Below are positions 1-9,155 of a DNA stretch of 64,000 nt, in pieces. How positions within the stretch are numbered: position 1 is the stretch's first letter; each line of letters opens with the position of its first letter. Origin of the DNA: Pelagibius sp. Alg239-R121 (lineage in GTDB: Bacteria > Pseudomonadota > Alphaproteobacteria > Kiloniellales > Kiloniellaceae). The stretch lies in assembly GCF_947331435.1 (NCBI RefSeq), contig NZ_CAMZOF010000010.1, positions 124,001 to 188,000 of the forward strand, given 5' to 3'. Made by a program: the position numbers and the translations under genes. The notes under the pieces are model-generated. The model had not been told where the DNA came from. It saw nothing but the letters and a program-made list of their open reading frames with translations, and made no database searches.

Positions 1-1743
1 AATGTTAAAGGCCAGGACATAACTTACGCCGATCACGGTTCCAGGGATGGCGAAGCTCAGCATGGTTCCAAACTCAAAGGCATTCTTGCCGGCGAATCTC
101 TGCCGGACGAGCAGGTACGCGGTCACAAGGCCAATCGCAGCCGTCAGCGGCGCTGAAACGCCGGCAATCACCATTGTGGTACCAAAGGAATTCCAGGCCG
201 AGCCGGTCCAAAGCAATCCATCTTCACCGGAGGACACCGAAAAGGCGGAGATGTAGTGGCGCAGGGTCAGGCTATGGTCCCTGCCCCAGGTTTCCACAAA
301 ACCACCGAAGACGATCATCGCGTAGATGACGATCGTCAAAAGCGCCCAGGGAACGGCCGTGCCATAAACCAGCCAGGACAGGCGTTTTGGCAGATAGGGA
401 TGGGTTCCGGAATCTCCTTTGCCGGTCACCGTCGTGTAGGACTTTTTGCCGAGCCAACGGCGCTGTGCATAAAAGGCCGACAGCGTGAATCCAAGCAGGA
501 CAATGGCCAAAACCGCCGCGCGGCCCTGATCGTTCTGCGCACCGACGATGGCAAAGAAGATCTCGGTCGAGAGCACGTCGAAGTTGCCACCAAGAACAAG
601 AGGGTTGCCGAAATCCGCCATGCTTTCGATGAACCCCAGCAGAAAGGCGTTGGCGAGTCCCGGCCGCATCAAGGGCAACGAGATCGAGGTGAAGGTTTTC
701 CAACGATTGGCGCGCAGGGTTTGCGCCGCTTCCTCCATCGAGGGGCTGACCCCTTCAACCACGCCGATCAACACCAGGAATGCAATGGGCGTAAAGGCCA
801 GCATTTGGGCGAACCACACACCTGGAAACCCGTAGATCCAGCGGCCGGCCGGAATATCGAAGAGATCGCTGGCAAACTGCGTGACGCTGCCAGAACGCCC
901 GAACAACAGGATTATGGCCAGACCAATCACGAAAGGTGGCGTGATGATTGGCAGGACGGTCAACGCGCGCAGCAGTTTTTTGGCCCTAAATCCGGTCCGC
1001 GTTACCACCAGCGCAAATGCCAGGCCAAGGGTCGTGGTTCCCGCCCCGACCGTGACGGCCAGAAACAACGAGTTCCAGGCGGCGCCACAGGAGACATTGC
1101 TGCCCAGACAGCCCAGGCCCCAGATTTTTTTGTCGAACAGTTTAGAGAGAAAAACGTTGGGTGCATAAAGCCCCGCTTCGTCTTTCAATGCGCTCAAAAG
1201 AATTTGGATAACTGGAAACAGGATGAAGATGCCAACGAGAGCAATGACCAGACCGATCGATCCAACAACGAAAACATCACCGTTGATCGCACCGCGCGCC
1301 GCAATGCCCTGAGTCAGAAAGAACAGGAAGGCGGCGCAGGTCAACAGAGCGCCGTAGCCTAAGCCAAACTGGCGTTGTCCCAAGGCGCCGAACAGAGCCT
1401 CAAGAGTCGCATACTCCCAACCGGAAATGCCGATTGAAAAGCCTTGGAGCCCGACATAAGCGAGTCCGCCGACCCCCGATATCAGAAGAAGATTGGCAAA
1501 GAGAGGGTCGTTCTTGGCCCGGCCGAACAACCCTAGCGGCAAGAGAAGAAACAGGCTGATCGGTGCCAGCCAGATTTTGTCGTCGACGAAGGCCTGCAAA
1601 ATACCGGGCGCATAGTCGCTGTCGAGCGGATAGCCGTCCAACAACCACTCGAAGATCCAGAAGCCGTCCTCTATGGCGTACCATGGCAGGATCGCGTAAC
1701 CGAGCCAGCCCACGGCCAGCCATAGAGCAACGGTTCTGTTCAT
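1..1743 (-). CDS. ABC transporter permease, Fe3+/phosphosugar type (partial, C-terminus beyond window)
   Basis: I translated this frame by hand from the ATG at 1743 to base 1: 581 codons without a stop, running off the left edge. The protein is strongly hydrophobic. It has an N-terminal block of several membrane segments and then two binding-protein-dependent permease modules: around residues 280-400 an EEAAQTLRANRW-type EAA loop (the site that contacts the ATPase), with a second module beginning near residue 500. This fused two-module layout is typical of FbpB/AfuB permeases, usually about 700 residues. It lies 50 bp downstream of the binding-protein gene and is surely co-transcribed with it. 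The ATPase gene should lie just outside the window. Substrate could be iron, a phosphonate or a phosphorylated polyol; the inositol context favours the last (inference). Confidence 0.85.
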   Translation of the reverse strand, partial: MNRTVALWLAVGWLGYAILPWYAIEDGFWIFEWLLDGYPLDSDYAPGILQAFVDDKIWLAPISLFLLLPLGLFGRAKNDPLFANLLLISGVGGLAYVGLQGFSIGISGWEYATLEALFGALGQRQFGLGYGALLTCAAFLFFLTQGIAARGAINGDVFVVGSIGLVIALVGIFILFPVIQILLSALKDEAGLYAPNVFLSKLFDKKIWGLGCLGSNVSCGAAWNSLFLAVTVGAGTTTLGLAFALVVTRTGFRAKKLLRALTVLPIITPPFVIGLAIILLFGRSGSVTQFASDLFDIPAGRWIYGFPGVWFAQMLAFTPIAFLVLIGVVEGVSPSMEEAAQTLRANRWKTFTSISLPLMRPGLANAFLLGFIESMADFGNPLVLGGNFDVLSTEIFFAIVGAQNDQGRAAVLAIVLLGFTLSAFYAQRRWLGKKSYTTVTGKGDSGTHPYLPKRLSWLVYGTAVPWALLTIVIYAMIVFGGFVETWGRDHSLTLRHYISAFSVSSGEDGLLWTGSAWNSFGTTMVIAGVSAPLTAAIGLVTAYLLVRQRFAGKNAFEFGTMLSFAIPGTVIGVSYVLAFNI

Positions 1744-1793
1744 CCGGGAGACAAACTCTCAAAAATTACCGAGATGAGCCCTTAGCAGGAACA

Positions 1794-2846
1794 TCAACGC
1801 GGCAGAGATTTTACTTCGTCATCCCACTTCTTCAGAAGGCGCTTGCGCTCAGCCGAAGACCCGTACTTTTTGAAGTCGTAATCGATCAGCTTGATCTGAT
1901 CCAACTTTGGTGCGCTCGGTGAGGATTCAGCCGCCAGATTGGACATGACCTGATAGGCCTTGACCTCGAGAGAACGCGATTGCACGCCAGCCTTCAGAGC
2001 CCAGTCGTAAAACTTCTTTGCGCTCTCAGGATTCCGGGCACCCTTGATAATGCTCATCGAGCCGATTTCGTAACCGGTGCCCTCGGCCGGTGCGACGACG
2101 TTGATCGGAAAACCGCTGACCGCCTGTTTCACAGCGTCATGCATGAAGACAATGCCGATGGTGGTCTCGCCGCGTGCCGCAGCTTTGATCGGCGCGGAGC
2201 CGGACTTGGTGTACTGGTTGATGTTCTTGTGCAAGGCCTTCATAAACGCGAAGCCCTCTTCTTCACCAAACAGCTGCACAATGGTGGCAAGCGTCGTGTA
2301 GGCCGTTCCCGAAGAATTCGGATTGGCCATCTGAACTTCACCCTTGTAGACCGGGTCCGTCAGATCCTTCCAGCTTGTTGGCTCAGGAAGCCCCTTTTCT
2401 TTCAGCAGCTCAGTGTTGTAGCCGTAACCCAGCGCACCGGCATAGATACCGATCGTCTTGTCGCTGGCCGAAGCTGCCTGGCTGATAGCCCAGTCGTGAA
2501 GTTCGCCGCGCATCGGAGAAACGTAGGCTTCGGTCAAGCCTTCTTCGGCTGCCTGAAGATGCGGATCGCCGGTACCGCCCCACCAGATGTCTCCCTTGGG
2601 GTTCCGCCCTTCCGCTTTGATCTGTGCAAAGGTCTCGCCGGAGCTTTTGCGGCTCATGGCAACCTTGATGCCCGTCTCTTTTTCGAAGGCCTGGACCATC
2701 AACTGGCACCAGTCTTCTTGTGCCGAGCAATAGTAGGTCAGTTTATCGGCAGCAAAGGCGGTTGAGGTTCCAAGTGCTGAAAACGTTACCAACGCAGCGG
2801 CGGCGGCGCCGAAAACCCACTGGTTTTTGCTTGTTGTCCCGGTCAT
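1794..2846 (-). CDS. Periplasmic substrate-binding protein, AfuA/FbpA-like
   Basis: 350 residues with a clear signal peptide (hydrophobic residues 10-32, cleavage near AFAAD). The mature protein is a type II periplasmic binding protein of the family that covers ferric-iron, 2-aminoethylphosphonate and sugar-phosphate binders. Motif DIWWGGTGDPHL at about 86-97 and two cysteines near the start (C40, C47) resemble AfuA-type proteins, some of which bind hexose phosphates, more than classical tyrosine-rich iron binders. Start supported by AGGGAG eight bases upstream. First gene of the transporter operon, divergent from the phosphatase gene at 3180, with an IolR-like inverted repeat between them. 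Ligand is inferred; iron or phosphonate is not excluded. Confidence 0.82.
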   Translation of the reverse strand: MTGTTSKNQWVFGAAAAALVTFSALGTSTAFAADKLTYYCSAQEDWCQLMVQAFEKETGIKVAMSRKSSGETFAQIKAEGRNPKGDIWWGGTGDPHLQAAEEGLTEAYVSPMRGELHDWAISQAASASDKTIGIYAGALGYGYNTELLKEKGLPEPTSWKDLTDPVYKGEVQMANPNSSGTAYTTLATIVQLFGEEEGFAFMKALHKNINQYTKSGSAPIKAAARGETTIGIVFMHDAVKQAVSGFPINVVAPAEGTGYEIGSMSIIKGARNPESAKKFYDWALKAGVQSRSLEVKAYQVMSNLAAESSPSAPKLDQIKLIDYDFKKYGSSAERKRLLKKWDDEVKSLPR

Positions 2847-3179
2847 ATTTCTGTCTCCCTGTTCGACGGTTTGAACTTGATTTCAATTGCTTGCGTGAAA
2901 TCTTTGTCACCGCTTATTATCACCTCGCCGCCTTACAGGACCTATCGACCAAGGGCGACTTTGGTGCGCGGATTGCGGAACTGATTTTCCACAATCCTCC
3001 AAGAAGGGAATATCGTTTCCAAACACAATGCAATATTTTTGTCATATAAATGTAATATAGGATGGAGCTCACGCCGCGCAGAGGCACTGCAGTGCGCTGC
3101 CGAGAGATCGGTATCAAGCACAACGCTCATGTGGTTTCATGGGTGCGTCTCTTACCCCCTGCTTCAAAGTTCCAGGTGA
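2847..3179. promoter_or_regulatory. Divergent promoter region, ABC importer / inositol monophosphatase
   Basis: 333 bp without a gene. It must hold the promoters for the importer operon (leftward) and the phosphatase (rightward). AT-rich in the middle (3020-3060). It contains the inverted repeat listed separately at 3007-3020. No convincing -35/-10 pair could be fixed by eye. Confidence 0.6.
3007..3020. promoter_or_regulatory. Candidate IolR operator 1 (GGAA-N6-TTCC)
   Basis: GGAATATCGTTTCC: a perfect GGAA/TTCC inverted repeat with a six-base spacer, between the importer and phosphatase genes. It has the GGAA-N6-TTCC form that I recall being reported for the RpiR-type inositol repressor IolR of Sinorhizobium meliloti. 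Related repeats lie before the RpiR gene and between iolG and iolC. Confidence 0.55.
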
Positions 3180-4010
3180 ATGACAACAAATCCCAATGAA
3201 CGACGGTTACAGATTGCCTGTGACATCGCACAGGAAGCCGGCAAGCATGCCCTTTCCTACTTTGCTGACCGCGACAGCCTGAAGATCAAGGGTAAGGGTC
3301 TGCAGGACATGTTCAGTCAGGCCGATGTCGAAACTGAGCTGTTGATCCGCGAACGTCTCTCTGCGGCCTTTCCCGAGGATGGTTTTTTCGGCGAGGAGAC
3401 CGAACCTTCCGGGCTCGATTCGGACAGCGGCACCTGGGTTGTCGATCCGATCGACGGAACGGCCTGCTTCGTCGTCGGAATTCCGACCTGGTGTGTTTCC
3501 ATCGCCTTTGTCAGGGACAACAGAATCGAAATTGGCGTTATCTATGATCCGAACACAGACGAGCTCTTTTCGGCATCCCGCGGTCAGGGCGCCTATCTGA
3601 ACGGACAGCGGATGGCCACCAGTGCAGCCAGTGACTTCACAAACGGCATGACCGGTTTCAGCTTTTCCCACCGCGCCACACCACAGGATATCGTTGTTTT
3701 GCTGGAGAAACTCCTGATCGCGGGCGGTATGTTCTACCGCAACGGTTCGGGCGCCTTGACCCTCGCCTATGTAGCCTGTGGCCGGCTCAACGCCTTCTTC
3801 GAACCTCACATGAACTCCTGGGATTCCAGTGCCGGTATCCTGATGATCACGGAAGCCGGTGGTTGGGCAAACGATACGCTCGCCAACGAGGGACTGGTAC
3901 AGGGGTCGCTGGTGATGGCTTCGGCCGGTGGACTCGCCGGCCCCTTGCAGGCTCTGGTCGGGGAAAGCTTGGCGGAACTAACGATAGAGAAAAGCGACGC
4001 GGAGAGTTAA
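3180..4010 (+). CDS. Inositol-monophosphatase-family phosphatase
   Basis: 276 residues, the normal length for the Mg2+-dependent IMPase superfamily (SuhB, HisN-type, CysQ). Motifs seen: GEE at 71-73, the metal-binding DPIDGT at 89-94, and WDSSAG at 214-219 for the third metal ligand. After DPIDGT the usual N/F pair is replaced by A-C-F, a small departure from the consensus. An AGGTGA Shine-Dalgarno touches the ATG. Divergent from an AfuA-like importer and beside an RpiR-iolG-iolC group, it could dephosphorylate an imported inositol phosphate to free myo-inositol for IolG (inference). Histidinol phosphatase activity is an alternative for the family, but no his genes are near. Confidence 0.82.
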   Translation: MTTNPNERRLQIACDIAQEAGKHALSYFADRDSLKIKGKGLQDMFSQADVETELLIRERLSAAFPEDGFFGEETEPSGLDSDSGTWVVDPIDGTACFVVGIPTWCVSIAFVRDNRIEIGVIYDPNTDELFSASRGQGAYLNGQRMATSAASDFTNGMTGFSFSHRATPQDIVVLLEKLLIAGGMFYRNGSGALTLAYVACGRLNAFFEPHMNSWDSSAGILMITEAGGWANDTLANEGLVQGSLVMASAGGLAGPLQALVGESLAELTIEKSDAES

Positions 4011-4023
4011 CGCTGGAAAGCTC

Positions 4024-4596
4024 CTAACCCCTTCTATCGAACATTGCCACAATCCTGTTCTGCTGGGTCTCGTTGAGCGTCGGCCAAATCTTATCCATGT
4101 TCTCTTTGACTTCTTTCGCCCCCGCAAGATAGGCCTTGCCGTACCAAATGTAAGCCAACTCGTTCAGCTCTTCCTCATCGTCCGTCTTTGGCGCCAGGCC
4201 TTGGGCATACATCCAGGCGATCAACTCCATAGCCTCGTTCTCGCCGGCCTTGGCCTGCTCAATGAGCTTCTCGACATCCTTCGGATCAACAAGGCCCGCC
4301 TTGATTCGCGTAATCACACCCTCGCGCGCCGCGATCACTTCAGCGGCAGCCTTTGCGATGGCAGCACGTTCAGCGGCCTGATGTTGCCGTTGCGCCAGGA
4401 CACCCGCGATCGACTTGGGCACTTCCACCCGGCCGGGCAGATCTTCGCACCAGTCCGGCGTGGCGCCATGGCTGGTGCAGATGAAACGCTTGGTCAGAGT
4501 GTCCGAAGTCCGCCAATAGTCGTCCGAATAGGACGTCGCTGAGGCCGGTGCCGCTAAAAGCGCACCCAAAACGAAGGCAATCGAAATTAAACGCAT
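4024..4596 (-). CDS. Secreted protein with Sel1-like repeat
   Basis: 190 residues from the ATG at 4596 (an upstream in-frame ATG at 4629 would add 11 residues but gives a worse signal peptide). Residues 1-20 (MRLISIAFVLGALLAAPASA) form a signal peptide with an Ala-x-Ala cleavage site. The C-terminal part (about 105-180) has the alternating small and aromatic pattern of Sel1/TPR-like helical repeats (EAMELIAWMYAQG...YIWYGKAYLAGA). Two cysteines, about 30 and 40 residues into the precursor, may pair in the periplasm. It converges on the phosphatase gene with only 13 bp between the stops. Function unknown. Confidence 0.65.
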   Translation of the reverse strand: MRLISIAFVLGALLAAPASATSYSDDYWRTSDTLTKRFICTSHGATPDWCEDLPGRVEVPKSIAGVLAQRQHQAAERAAIAKAAAEVIAAREGVITRIKAGLVDPKDVEKLIEQAKAGENEAMELIAWMYAQGLAPKTDDEEELNELAYIWYGKAYLAGAKEVKENMDKIWPTLNETQQNRIVAMFDRRG

Positions 4597-4790
4597 GTCA
4601 ACCGGCCGCTTCCTGCGATCCCGTTTCATTCAATGCAGGAGCCGCACTCCTACAAGGACGGAGGTTGATGCAAAAACTTTAAGATCGCGTTTTTATCCAA
4701 TTGTTTTTAAATAAAATTTTATCTTTCTAGCAGCGAGCCAAATCGCTTCGAACCGCCGATGCTGGCGTAAGTCCATTTATTCCACTAATT

Positions 4791-4806
4791 TAGAAAAATC
4801 ATTCTA
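4791..4806. promoter_or_regulatory. Candidate IolR operator 2 (TAGAA-N6-TTCTA)
   Basis: TAGAAAAATCATTCTA, a perfect 5+6+5 inverted repeat ending 21 bp before the RpiR start codon. Spacing and core (GAA-N6-TTC) equal those of the repeat at 3007. Its position suggests autorepression. Confidence 0.5.
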
Positions 4807-4827
4807 TTTGATCGGCTCCAAATTCTA

Positions 4828-5682
4828 ATGGCTCCATCGGCTCTCCCTTCCAATTACGAAGATCTGCGCACAGTCATCTCCACGCGGCATGATCTTCTGA
4901 GCAAGCGACTGCGCCAGATCGCCGAGTTCGCTCTTGCGAATCCCAACGACATGGCGTTGGAGACCGTCTCAGTCATCGCCGAACGCGCCAATGTTCAGCC
5001 CTCGAGCCTGATCCGCTTCGCAAAGGCATTTGGCTATGACGGCTTCAGCACTATGCAGCGGGTGTTTCGGGCCCGGCTGACCGAACGGCAACCCAGTTAT
5101 CGCGAACGTATCAAGGCCCTGAAAGAACAGAGCGACACGCCCATGTCGGCGATTACGGTACTTGATCGTTTTACCGAGGCCGCGACCCATGCCCTCAGCC
5201 ACCTGCGCGAGGAAACGAGACCGGAACTGCTGGAGCAGGCCGTCGAGCTGCTGGCCAATGCAGAATGGATCCATGTCATTGGACAGCGCCGAGCCTTTCC
5301 GGTCGCCGCCTATCTCAACTACACGTTAAGTCACCTTGACCGAAAGGTCTCGCTGATCGATTCCGTGGGTGGCATGGTCACCGAACAGGCGAAAAATATT
5401 TCGCCCAACGATCTGTTGTTGGCAGTGAGTTTTCAAAGCTATGCACCGGACACCCTGGCGATTGCCACTCAGGCCCGACAACAGGGATCCAAGATCATTG
5501 CGATTACGGACGGTCCATTAAGTCCGTTCGCTGCCTTATCGGACGTCTGCTTTGAAGTCGAGGAAGCCCAGGTGGAATCGTTCCGATCGCTTTCCGCCTG
5601 CATGTGCCTGTCACTGTCGCTCGCCGTCTGTCTCGGCTACCGCTTGGACAAAAATACAAATTTCGACAACCTCTTTGCCTAG
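4828..5682 (+). CDS. iolR: RpiR-family transcriptional regulator, probable inositol repressor
   Basis: 284 residues. N-terminal HTH_6 domain (about 10-85; the helix containing NVQPSSLIRFAKAFGYDGF is the typical DNA-reading part) followed by a SIS sugar-phosphate-binding domain (about 125-265, with IHVIGQRRAFPVAAYL and LLLAVSFQSY...). RpiR proteins sense phosphorylated sugars through the SIS domain. It faces the convergent iolG and sits inside a cluster of inositol genes, so IolR is the best guess; the shared inverted repeats support this. The gene symbol rests on context and repeats, not on a database match. Confidence 0.8.
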   Translation: MAPSALPSNYEDLRTVISTRHDLLSKRLRQIAEFALANPNDMALETVSVIAERANVQPSSLIRFAKAFGYDGFSTMQRVFRARLTERQPSYRERIKALKEQSDTPMSAITVLDRFTEAATHALSHLREETRPELLEQAVELLANAEWIHVIGQRRAFPVAAYLNYTLSHLDRKVSLIDSVGGMVTEQAKNISPNDLLLAVSFQSYAPDTLAIATQARQQGSKIIAITDGPLSPFAALSDVCFEVEEAQVESFRSLSACMCLSLSLAVCLGYRLDKNTNFDNLFA

Positions 5683-5754
5683 AGTAGTTCCGGGTTAGAC
5701 GGAGCCGCTTTTGGGCAATCCGTCGTCCCGGCCAACTTCCTCCAACCATCCGAT

Positions 5755-6747
5755 TTAGGGCGCCAATTTGACTGTCCGGCCTTCACGGAGAGATTGCAAT
5801 GCGGCATCGGCCAAGACGAGGGCTCTGCGACCATCTTCGCCACAGGGACTTGGAGCTTCGGCTGCCGTTACGGCGTCGATGAAGGCCTCAAGCTCTGCCC
5901 TGTAAGCAGCCGCATAGCGTTCCAGGAAAAAATACAGCGGCTTGTCATGCGAAACCCCCGACTCGGTTGCAATCTCCAGAGTGGTGGGAAGCTGGTTCTC
6001 CGCCCGGAGCATCCCCTTGCTGCCATGCACTTCGATCCGCTGGTCGTAACCGTAGGCTGCGCGGCGGCTGTTGCTGATCTGGCACAGGCGCCCGCTCTCA
6101 GTGCGTAAGGTGACCAAGGCACTGTCGACATCCCCCGCATCCGCAATCGCCGGGTCGACCAGACAGCTTGCTGTTGCCGTGATCTCCACCGGTTCCTCTC
6201 CCAGAAGCCAGCGTGCAACATCAAAATCGTGGATCATCATGTCACGGAACAGGCCGCCGGAAACCTTGATGTAGGCAACCGGCGGCGGCGCCGGGTCTCG
6301 GCTGGTAATCGAAATGATTTCAACATCGCCAATTGCACGCTCGACCAGCCGTCTTTGCAATTCCGCAAAACTAGGATCAAAACGGCGGTTAAAGGCCAGC
6401 GCGAGAGGAACGCCGGCGCCTTTCGCAACAGCCAGACAGCTTTCGACTCGCTCCAACGTCAAATCGATCGGCTTTTCACAGAAAATAGCCTTCCCGGCCC
6501 TTGCAGATGCCTCAATCAGATCAGCATGCGTGTCCGTTGAACTGGCAATGACGACGGCACCAACTAAGGGGTCAGCCAAGGCCACCTCGATGGAAACCAC
6601 CTCAGCTCCGTGTTTTTGCGCGAGAGCCTGAGCTGCAGTTGTGTTGACATCGACAACGTACCGCAGCTTCGCAGCGCCGTGACGCGCAATGTTCTCAGCG
6701 TGGATCGAACCGATCCTACCGGCGCCAAACTGGCAAAAATTAAGCAC
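5755..6747 (-). CDS. iolG: Inositol 2-dehydrogenase
   Basis: 330 residues, GFO/IDH/MocA fold. NAD-binding loop GAGRIGSIHAENI at 8-20, EKP motif (catalytic Lys) near 95, and DMMIHDFDVARW with the catalytic Asp/His pair near 168-180. It oxidises myo-inositol to 2-keto-myo-inositol (scyllo-inosose), the first step of the Iol pathway. Starts with GTG at 6747, preceded by GAGAGGAAAG. It is divergent from iolC and shares an inverted-repeat operator with it. Related enzymes can also use scyllo- or D-chiro-inositol. Confidence 0.88.
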   Translation of the reverse strand: MLNFCQFGAGRIGSIHAENIARHGAAKLRYVVDVNTTAAQALAQKHGAEVVSIEVALADPLVGAVVIASSTDTHADLIEASARAGKAIFCEKPIDLTLERVESCLAVAKGAGVPLALAFNRRFDPSFAELQRRLVERAIGDVEIISITSRDPAPPPVAYIKVSGGLFRDMMIHDFDVARWLLGEEPVEITATASCLVDPAIADAGDVDSALVTLRTESGRLCQISNSRRAAYGYDQRIEVHGSKGMLRAENQLPTTLEIATESGVSHDKPLYFFLERYAAAYRAELEAFIDAVTAAEAPSPCGEDGRRALVLADAALQSLREGRTVKLAP

Positions 6748-6870
6748 GGAACTTTCCTCTCACTACAACGACGAAGCCCAATGACGGTCGTCTTCATGGC
6801 TCAACGGAGTCGGGCGCAGTGCGGCGCCGATCCGGATTGGCAAAATTTATATTCTGCACTTGATAGTCAA

Positions 6871-6888
6871 ATGGAATTTTTGTTTCAT
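6871..6888. promoter_or_regulatory. Candidate IolR operator 3 in the iolG/iolC divergent promoter
   Basis: ATGGAATTTTTGTTTCAT: ATGGAA / TTTCAT arms, one mismatch, six-base spacer, the same geometry as the repeats at 3007 and 4791. Located 77 bp before the iolC start and 124 bp before that of iolG. Confidence 0.5.
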
Positions 6889-6964
6889 AACGCACAATCG
6901 ATCTTTCACGCAATTCGGCGTCCCACCACCGCAGTGGTCGGTGGCGTCAAGGGAGCAATCAATC

Positions 6965-8875
6965 ATGACTGAGCGCCGTTTCGATGTTATCGGCATGGGC
7001 CGCGCAGGTGTTGACCTCTACGGCGAACAGGTCGGCGGGCGGCTGGAAGACATGGCCAGTTTTGCAAAATACGTCGGCGGCAGCCCCTGCAACACTTGCA
7101 TCGGTGCCGCCCGCCTGGGCCTACGTCCGGCCATGCTGGCACGCGTCGGTGACGAGCATATGGGGCGTTTCATCCGTGAAACGCTGGAAGCGGAAGGCGT
7201 AGACACCGGCCATCTCAAGACCGACAAGGACCGCCTGACCGCGCTGGTCATCCTGGGCATCCAGGATCGCGAGACCTTCCCGCTGATCTTTTACCGCGAA
7301 AACTGTGCGGATATGGCGATCGATCCTGCCGACTTCGACCCCGCTTTCATCGCGGAATCCAAGTGCCTGTTGGTCAGCGGCACTCATTTTTCGACACCTC
7401 AGGTCAATAACGCCAGCCGGACTGCCATGCGTTATGCCCGCGCGGCCGGTACCAAAGTAGCTTTGGACATCGACTATCGTCCCGTGCTCTGGGGTTTGAC
7501 CGGACGCGGCCTCGGCGAAGAGCGTTTCGTGGCAAGCGAAGCTGTCTCAGCCCACCTACAGTCCATTGTCCCGGACTGCGACCTGATTGTCGGCACCGAA
7601 GAAGAGATTCACATCGCCGGCGGCGACACCGACACCTTGACGGCGTTGCGCCGTCTGCGTGAAATCACGACGGCGGTCCTTGTGGTCAAACGCGGCCCTA
7701 TGGGCTGCGTCGTTTTCCCCGATGCGATCCCGGAAGACATTGAACAGGGAATCAAGGGTCCGGGCTTTCCCATCGAAGTCTTCAATGTGCTGGGTGCAGG
7801 CGACGCCTTCATGGCCGGTTTCCTGCGTGGATGGTTACGCGAGGAACCCTATGAAACCTGCAGCGCCTACGCCAATGCCTGTGGCGCTTTCGCCGTATCG
7901 CGGCACGGCTGTTCACCGGCCTGTCCGAGTTGGGACGAACTCTCCGACTTCCTCAAGGTCGGCAGCCCGCACTTCAGGTTGCGCAACGACGCGCGCCTGG
8001 AGCAGTTGCATTGGGCCAGCAACCGAACAAAGGAATGGCCGGAAGTCTGCGCCTTTGCATTCGATCACAGGATGCAGTTGGAGGCGATCGCCCAGCGCCA
8101 CCAAAAGACCGAGGAAGACATCCATCGGTTCAAGTGTCTCGCCTGGCGCGCCGCACAAGAAGCTGCATCGTCAGTGGAAGGAGGCCGAGGCATCCTTTGT
8201 GACGGACGGTTGGGTCAGGACGCCCTGGATGCAGCCACCGGCAAGGGGGTCTGGATTGGCAGGCCCATCGAGCTTCCGGGCTCCCGCCCTCTTCAGTTCG
8301 AGGGCGGTGACAATGTCGCGGCAACTCTGCGTGAATGGCCCGCAGAGCACTGCGTGAAGTGCCTTGTCTTCTATCACCCCGACGATCCCGCCGACCTGCG
8401 GCAGCAACAGGAAGACAAGGTCAAATCGCTGTTCGAAGCCTGCCGGGTCACCCGTCACGAACTCCTGCTGGAAGTCATCCCGCCGAAAGAAAGCAAAGTG
8501 GACGCCTCGACCGTTGCGCGCTCAATGCAACGTTTTTACGATCTGGGAATCTATCCGGACTGGTGGAAACTGCAAGCGCCTGATACGGACGAGGGATGGC
8601 ATAACATCACCGACGGCATCACGCGTAACGATCCCTACTGCCGGGGCGTCCTGTTGCTTGGCCTTGAGGCGCCCGAAGAGGTTCTGGGCGCGGCCTTCGC
8701 CGCTGCGGCAAGCCAACCCCTGTGCAAGGGCTTCGCGGTGGGACGCAGCATCTTTGGAGCGCCGGCGGAGGGATGGTTTGCAGGCGAATTGTCGGACAAC
8801 GATGCAGTAGCCGCCATGTCAGGTAGCTATGCGCGGCTGATGGAGCTATGGCGCAGCAAGCGCTCAGACATTTGA
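6965..8875 (+). CDS. iolC: Bifunctional 5-dehydro-2-deoxygluconokinase / DUF2090 aldolase-like protein
   Basis: 636 residues from the ATG at 6965, chosen over an earlier in-frame start because GGGAG precedes it and the PfkB domain begins at once (RFDVIGMGRAGVDLYGEQ). Residues 1-330 are a PfkB sugar kinase with the ATP/anion-hole motif NVLGAGDAF near residue 275. Residues 335-636 are a DUF2090 domain with an aldolase-like TIM-barrel pattern, fused to IolC in many Proteobacteria. The kinase phosphorylates 2-deoxy-5-keto-gluconate; the second domain is thought to cleave the product to malonate semialdehyde and dihydroxyacetone phosphate. iolB, iolD and iolE are not in the window and must lie elsewhere. 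Confidence 0.87.
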   Translation: MTERRFDVIGMGRAGVDLYGEQVGGRLEDMASFAKYVGGSPCNTCIGAARLGLRPAMLARVGDEHMGRFIRETLEAEGVDTGHLKTDKDRLTALVILGIQDRETFPLIFYRENCADMAIDPADFDPAFIAESKCLLVSGTHFSTPQVNNASRTAMRYARAAGTKVALDIDYRPVLWGLTGRGLGEERFVASEAVSAHLQSIVPDCDLIVGTEEEIHIAGGDTDTLTALRRLREITTAVLVVKRGPMGCVVFPDAIPEDIEQGIKGPGFPIEVFNVLGAGDAFMAGFLRGWLREEPYETCSAYANACGAFAVSRHGCSPACPSWDELSDFLKVGSPHFRLRNDARLEQLHWASNRTKEWPEVCAFAFDHRMQLEAIAQRHQKTEEDIHRFKCLAWRAAQEAASSVEGGRGILCDGRLGQDALDAATGKGVWIGRPIELPGSRPLQFEGGDNVAATLREWPAEHCVKCLVFYHPDDPADLRQQQEDKVKSLFEACRVTRHELLLEVIPPKESKVDASTVARSMQRFYDLGIYPDWWKLQAPDTDEGWHNITDGITRNDPYCRGVLLLGLEAPEEVLGAAFAAAASQPLCKGFAVGRSIFGAPAEGWFAGELSDNDAVAAMSGSYARLMELWRSKRSDI

Positions 8876-9155
8876 AAAAACCAGAAGGTCAAAAGATAAC
8901 TCGCGCTTTGACGTATCTGCTTTAGAATCCTGCAGATCCAACATTGGCACGATTTAACTTAGCTTCGATGTCGGCCTGCACGTACGCTCTCCCAGCAGGT
9001 TACGCTCATAATCGCCTTATCGGTACAGGCGAATTACACTCAACAGTGTTCAACCAAAAGAGGATGTCTTTTTTCAACCAACGCAACCAAGTACGGGAAC
9101 ATTTTCGAATAAAATCAAGTTGACTTTAGCCAAAACGCCCTTCAATGATCGCTCT

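Noticed and set aside
256-1362. Long plus-strand open frame of 368 codons
   Set aside because: It is antisense to the ABC permease, has a composition rich in Gln, Arg and Gly typical of shadow frames, and matches no fold.
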